64,000 bases of DNA. Origin: Eubacteriaceae bacterium. GTDB taxonomy: Bacteria; Bacillota; Clostridia; Lachnospirales; Lachnospiraceae. Below the pieces are notes generated by a model, which saw nothing but the letters and a program-made list of their open reading frames with translations, ran no database searches and was not told where the DNA came from. Of the stretch, positions 60,536 to 64,000 are shown piece by piece. The stretch lies in the NCBI GenBank assembly GCA_910575665.1, contig CAJTFB010000017.1:1-64000 (forward strand), read 5' to 3'. Each line of letters begins with the position of its first letter. The first letter of the stretch is position 1. The translations under genes were made by a program, and so were the position numbers.

Positions 60536-62833
60536 TCACTTTAACCTCTCCAATTGCCTGTTTACTGGTTTTGTAGCTCCCTGCCGGCTGCGTTCTCTAT
60601 TAAGCTGCTTTTGTATCGTGTTCAGGATCTCATCCTGGCAGTCTCCCATCTCATGTTCCGGATGCGGAAGGTGTCCTTCCTTCTGCTCGAAAATCCCATT
60701 CAGTTTTTTCTGGTAATTCAAAAAATCTTTTTCCAGTGTACAAGCTTCCTCCAGCAGTTCTACTGCTCTTTGATATTGTATACCATCGGTTTCTCTTAAA
60801 AATTCGATCATGGAGCCATCCCCGTCCCCGATATCCTGCCTTTCAACTATTTTATCCCCCTCCGCCGACAGGTTTACCTGGAATTTTACTTTTGCATAAC
60901 CCATGGCATTCTCTTCTCCGCCACGATTATTTTTACACCATTCCTGATCTGCATTTGCCATCTTGTCACTGAATTCAGATACCAGGTATGTTTTTCCATC
61001 ATCAAAACAATCATGCTCACTCCATTCACATGTCACCGTAGGAAAAAACTTTTTCTTCATACATCTTGAAAACTCCTCTTCTTGTACATAAAGTGTTTTC
61101 TCTTTCCCCGCTTCATAGAGTTGTGATCGGGAATTGATCATATGCGAGTTATTTCCCTCCCGCGTATACAGACTACATTCCTCATCCCACAATCTCCCTG
61201 CCAGGCTTTCTGATACTGAAATTAATGTTTTTCCTGCCATTCCTTCTTGATCCTTTTCAACAGGTATGCTCCTTTCGGATTCGCTTTGCTTTTTTTCTGT
61301 TTCCTGATTCAGCCATCTGTATGTAGTAATTGCATTCTGAACCACCTTTCCAATCGTCTCATGCGTATATGTCCCATAATAAATATTATTATTTTTAAGC
61401 AGCGTCTGGATTTCCTTATCCTTCACAATGCTTTCTTCGAGATTATGGATCCGTCCCTCCTGCTGAAATGATTCCCTATCCCTTTCTACAAAAAAAGAAA
61501 AGTTATGATACTGCCCATGAAGCTCCTGCACCATCCCGCTGTATGCTGCCGTCAGCTCCTGATTATATATAGAATTTAATAAGATCGGAGAATCTGTTAT
61601 AATAAAGTCGGCTTGTCCATATAACCGATCCATTCGATGCACCTGTTCTTTCAATATCTCAAACTGATGTGCCTCTGATCCATCCAGGAGTTCCCAGTTT
61701 TTATCATATACAAGTTCTTTAGCATATTCCTGGACATATTCCGCGTTATATCCCAGTTTCTTCAACTGCTGACAGATATCCATGCACGCTGTGGATTTTC
61801 CGCTTCCAGGCCCACCAAAGGCATTGATTACCACCGGAATTCTTTCAACTGGTACATGATCCAGGTTTCTCTGGTGTTCTGTTACATACTGCTGTTTCTG
61901 CATATCCAGTTCTGCTCTCTGCTGCTTTTCCGGAAAAAATTCTCCTTTTTCTATCAGATAATCTGAAATCTTTTCTGCATCCCGGATTGCAGCAAAAAGC
62001 TCCTGTGGTTCTTTCTCTAGTACCTCTATCCATGACTGGATATATGCCTTATGATTATCCATATGATCCGCTGCCATCTCGCCCAGTCCCAATTCCTGGG
62101 ACGTAAATGCGGAGGCAATTTCTGCCCGCAGTTCCTCCCTGGCATATTTATGACTGCCGAATCCTCCGGACAGATCCCTGTTCAGACGGCTTTCGTGGCC
62201 AGTAGCGTGCCCGCTCTCATGGAGAAAGACTGACATATAATCATAAATACTGCGAAACTGCTCCATCTGCGGAAAAGTAACAGAATCATCCCCCGGCCGG
62301 TAAAAAGCACGGCTTCCACCTTCATGAAACGTAAATCCCATATTCTTGATTAACGTGTCCCTATTATGGAGCAGTCCATCGGATTGAATCGGTTCCTGTG
62401 TTTTCTCCCTCTTAGGAATCCCTTCCACCTGTTCCGCATTAAATACCGTATAAACAGAAGAAATCGGTTTGACACGCTCATAAAAATCCTCTCCCAGCTC
62501 CTTTTTCAAAACATTTGATTCCCTGACGGTCAGTTTCTTCTTTGTTTCCGTGTCATACATCGACCAGAACTCCACCTGCGTCCCATGCTCTCCCTTTTTT
62601 ACCTTCCACCCTTTATCCTTTGCCTGTTTGAACGTACACCAGCGAGGATCGGAATACCCTTTCTGTTCGGCAGTACAGGATAACCAGAAACTATTTACCC
62701 CCCGGTACTCCGTATTACTTACTGTATTATAAGGCCGCTCCGTCATCCACCCTTTTTGCCAGGGCAATTCATTTTCTTTTAAACTCTCTAAAAAGACTTG
62801 TGAAATCTGCTCCCTCACTTTATTCATCTTCAT
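60536..62833 (-). CDS. Polyvalent protein: ArdC-type ssDNA-binding and metallopeptidase domains fused to a P-loop kinase
   Basis: The 765-residue protein has, in order: an ArdC N-terminal ssDNA-binding domain (about 1-135, with YRGVNSFWLS and KGWKVKKGEHGTQVEFW), a zincin metallopeptidase domain with FLHESGHATGHE (HExxH at 205-209), a P-loop domain with GGPGSGKST (340-348) resembling NadR- or polynucleotide-kinase-like enzymes, and a C-terminal part (about 520-765) with a LPD-like region (AMGYAKVKFQVNLSAEGDK). Such polyvalent proteins of conjugative elements and phages are thought to protect incoming DNA from restriction. The start at 62833 follows GGGGGTGTGCTGC and overlaps a 48-residue gene. 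Confidence 0.82.
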   Translation of the reverse strand: MKMNKVREQISQVFLESLKENELPWQKGWMTERPYNTVSNTEYRGVNSFWLSCTAEQKGYSDPRWCTFKQAKDKGWKVKKGEHGTQVEFWSMYDTETKKKLTVRESNVLKKELGEDFYERVKPISSVYTVFNAEQVEGIPKREKTQEPIQSDGLLHNRDTLIKNMGFTFHEGGSRAFYRPGDDSVTFPQMEQFRSIYDYMSVFLHESGHATGHESRLNRDLSGGFGSHKYAREELRAEIASAFTSQELGLGEMAADHMDNHKAYIQSWIEVLEKEPQELFAAIRDAEKISDYLIEKGEFFPEKQQRAELDMQKQQYVTEHQRNLDHVPVERIPVVINAFGGPGSGKSTACMDICQQLKKLGYNAEYVQEYAKELVYDKNWELLDGSEAHQFEILKEQVHRMDRLYGQADFIITDSPILLNSIYNQELTAAYSGMVQELHGQYHNFSFFVERDRESFQQEGRIHNLEESIVKDKEIQTLLKNNNIYYGTYTHETIGKVVQNAITTYRWLNQETEKKQSESERSIPVEKDQEGMAGKTLISVSESLAGRLWDEECSLYTREGNNSHMINSRSQLYEAGKEKTLYVQEEEFSRCMKKKFFPTVTCEWSEHDCFDDGKTYLVSEFSDKMANADQEWCKNNRGGEENAMGYAKVKFQVNLSAEGDKIVERQDIGDGDGSMIEFLRETDGIQYQRAVELLEEACTLEKDFLNYQKKLNGIFEQKEGHLPHPEHEMGDCQDEILNTIQKQLNRERSRQGATKPVNRQLERLK

Positions 62834-62966
62834 GCAGCACACCCCCATCCCATTGGTATAAAATTTCCTGATCTGCCGGTTCGGCAATCAGTTCCTGCGG
62901 TATATCAAAATCCGAGGCATTTACTGTTTTCAAAAAATCAGATTCCCTGTCGCTTTGTTTCCTCAT
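62820..62966 (-). CDS. 48-residue acidic protein coupled to its neighbours
   Basis: A small frame begins MRKQSDRESDFLKTVN and ends GVLHEDE. It has GGAGG 8 bases upstream, overlaps the end of the TadZ-like gene by 4 bases (ATGA) and the start of the polyvalent protein gene by 14 bases. This tight packing, with both overlaps typical of coupled translation, argues for a real gene. The protein is acidic (many Asp and Glu) with no recognised domain; an interaction peptide or a translational coupler are both possible. Confidence 0.6.
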   Translation of the reverse strand: MRKQSDRESDFLKTVNASDFDIPQELIAEPADQEILYQWDGGVLHEDE

Positions 62967-64000
62967 CCCTTCTTCCTCCTTCCAAAAAAACGGTTCTTTT
63001 TATTCTGGTTCCCGACTTGCTTCTCTACCGGAAGGATCTTTTCATAAATCCCATCCTCCCCGCCATAAGAAAATGGATCCCTCACTTCCCCGGCAAAAAA
63101 AGTGTCTCCTGCCTTTTCCTCCATCAGCTCCAGCAGATCCTTTTTCTCCGTCTCTGCCGTAAAATTGAAGATATAGGAATTGTGGTTGTAAAAATTGTTT
63201 TTAACAACCTGGTATGTCCTGTCAAATTCCCCTGGCTTACTCCCGACCACAAAAATCTGTATCGCCTTCTCCAGAAACGAAATCTTGTTAAAACCATGTT
63301 CGCTGAAGACGCCGTAATCATATACATAATAGTCATACTGCTTCAGCACATCCTGAAGGCGGTCAGGACGGTAATACATGTCAATGCCCTCATACGTAAC
63401 AAGTCCTTTTTCCGGATCGTGTTCTGTATCCGAATAGGCTGTCTCCAGCTGCTCCACCCACCCATGACTGTTCATCTGTATGTAGGCTGCCCGGTAACCG
63501 GAAAAGTGAAGATATTTTACAAACTGGATCGCCTGTGTCGTCGTTCCCATCCTGGCAATAGCTCCGGCGACTCCGATTGTTGTTCCACGGTTCTCCCTGT
63601 CTTTTTCTTCTTTCCGGTCTTCCGGTTCTTCCTCCTGAAAATGAATCCCCCGCTTTTCATAGCCAAATGTCTCAAAATATCCATCCAGGCAAAGTTCCAG
63701 ATCCTCTTTCTGTTCTGCCAGATAAACCGAAAAGATAAAATTTTTTATCCCCTTATGGTACAACTCGCTGATGATCCTGCTCTCCGGAGAGTACCCCGGC
63801 GCAAAGATGATGACCTTTACCCGGATGGCGTCCCGGATCTTCAGGATCCAGCTTTCGATCTCCTGCGGCTCATCTGCATACTGTTCTATGTCAAAAATGA
63901 CATACTCCGCCTTTTCTTTGTAATGCAGCACCTGTTTTGCCTGGCTTTCGATATGCAGATTTTCCGGTATGTAGCTGCAAGGCAGATCCCGTCCCGCTGA
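62963..64000 (-). CDS. TadZ/CpaE-like ATPase (5' end beyond the window)
   Basis: The frame is open to the right edge; 345 residues are visible. An N-terminal receiver-like alpha/beta part (about VIFDIEQYADEP to LDGYF) is followed by a MinD/ParA-like domain whose P-loop reads GAIARMGTTTQA, without the usual signature and Walker lysines, and a segment DYYVYDYGVF at the Walker B position. This matches atypical ATPases of the TadZ group, which place Tad/Flp pilus machinery. It suggests that Tad-like secretion or transfer genes follow beyond the window. It overlaps the 48-residue gene by 4 bases. Confidence 0.7.
   Translation of the reverse strand, partial: SAGRDLPCSYIPENLHIESQAKQVLHYKEKAEYVIFDIEQYADEPQEIESWILKIRDAIRVKVIIFAPGYSPESRIISELYHKGIKNFIFSVYLAEQKEDLELCLDGYFETFGYEKRGIHFQEEEPEDRKEEKDRENRGTTIGVAGAIARMGTTTQAIQFVKYLHFSGYRAAYIQMNSHGWVEQLETAYSDTEHDPEKGLVTYEGIDMYYRPDRLQDVLKQYDYYVYDYGVFSEHGFNKISFLEKAIQIFVVGSKPGEFDRTYQVVKNNFYNHNSYIFNFTAETEKKDLLELMEEKAGDTFFAGEVRDPFSYGGEDGIYEKILPVEKQVGNQNKKNRFFGRRKKG

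Overview
The window reads as a low-to-mid GC, spore-forming Gram-positive anaerobe, most likely a member of the Lachnospiraceae (Clostridia). Support comes from sporulation genes (spoIVA, yqfC, yqfD, a SpoVB/MurJ-type flippase, a BofC-like protein), a tryptophan T-box leader in front of a complete trp operon, a monomeric [FeFe]-hydrogenase-type protein, strong AGGAGG ribosome binding sites and a BceRSAB-type module. Genus and species cannot be fixed from the sequence alone. No tRNA, rRNA or CRISPR array was seen.

Layout. 1-4.1 kb: a minus-strand cluster of a small secreted protein and three membrane proteins resembling ABC permease parts, running off the left edge. 4.2-5.9 kb: a small Ig-like protein and a D,D-carboxypeptidase on the plus strand. 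5.9-25.8 kb: a long minus-strand housekeeping and sporulation block (flippase, DUF3048 lipoprotein, ybeY-phoH-yqfD-yqfC, rpsU, alaS, proA-fau-DUF896-proB, two flavoproteins, BofC-like, NlpC/P60 hydrolase, hydrogenase, spoIVA). 25.9-27.0 kb: a trigger-factor-like lipoprotein. 27.3-34.4 kb: trpEGDCFBA with a T-box leader and unusual palindromic repeats. 34.6-40.5 kb: a methyltransferase and a divergent BceAB-RS-like peptide-sensing and detoxification operon. 40.6-46.1 kb: a secreted carboxylesterase with Ig-like repeats, then der-plsY-gpsA with a tandem duplication at the plsY/gpsA junction.

46.4-50.5 kb is an accessory stretch: an IS30-family transposase, a secreted CAP-domain protein, and an AT-rich two-gene operon of a Panacea (SocA-like) antitoxin-domain protein and a coiled-coil, multi-TM membrane protein, which looks like a toxin-antitoxin pair with an undescribed type of membrane toxin. 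50.5 kb to the right edge is an integrated mobile element, or part of one: ParA, ParB, a VapD-like ribonuclease with a partner, several ribbon-helix-helix-like proteins, a MobP/MobL-type relaxase, a structured and tandemly duplicated non-coding region that could be the transfer origin, a winged-helix protein, sortase B, an ArdC-metallopeptidase-kinase polyvalent protein and a TadZ/CpaE-like ATPase cut by the window edge.

The most unusual signals are: eight copies of the palindrome GGTCA-N4-TGACC at or near gene junctions of the parB-relaxase module, three of them exactly 22 nt before a start codon; the Panacea/membrane-protein operon, whose promoter carries the same paired Spo0A-box-like sites as the promoter of the secreted protein gene at 4 kb; and a hairpin in front of spoIVA that should sequester its ribosome binding site only in read-through transcripts. 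All functions are inferred from reading the sequence; no database search was run.
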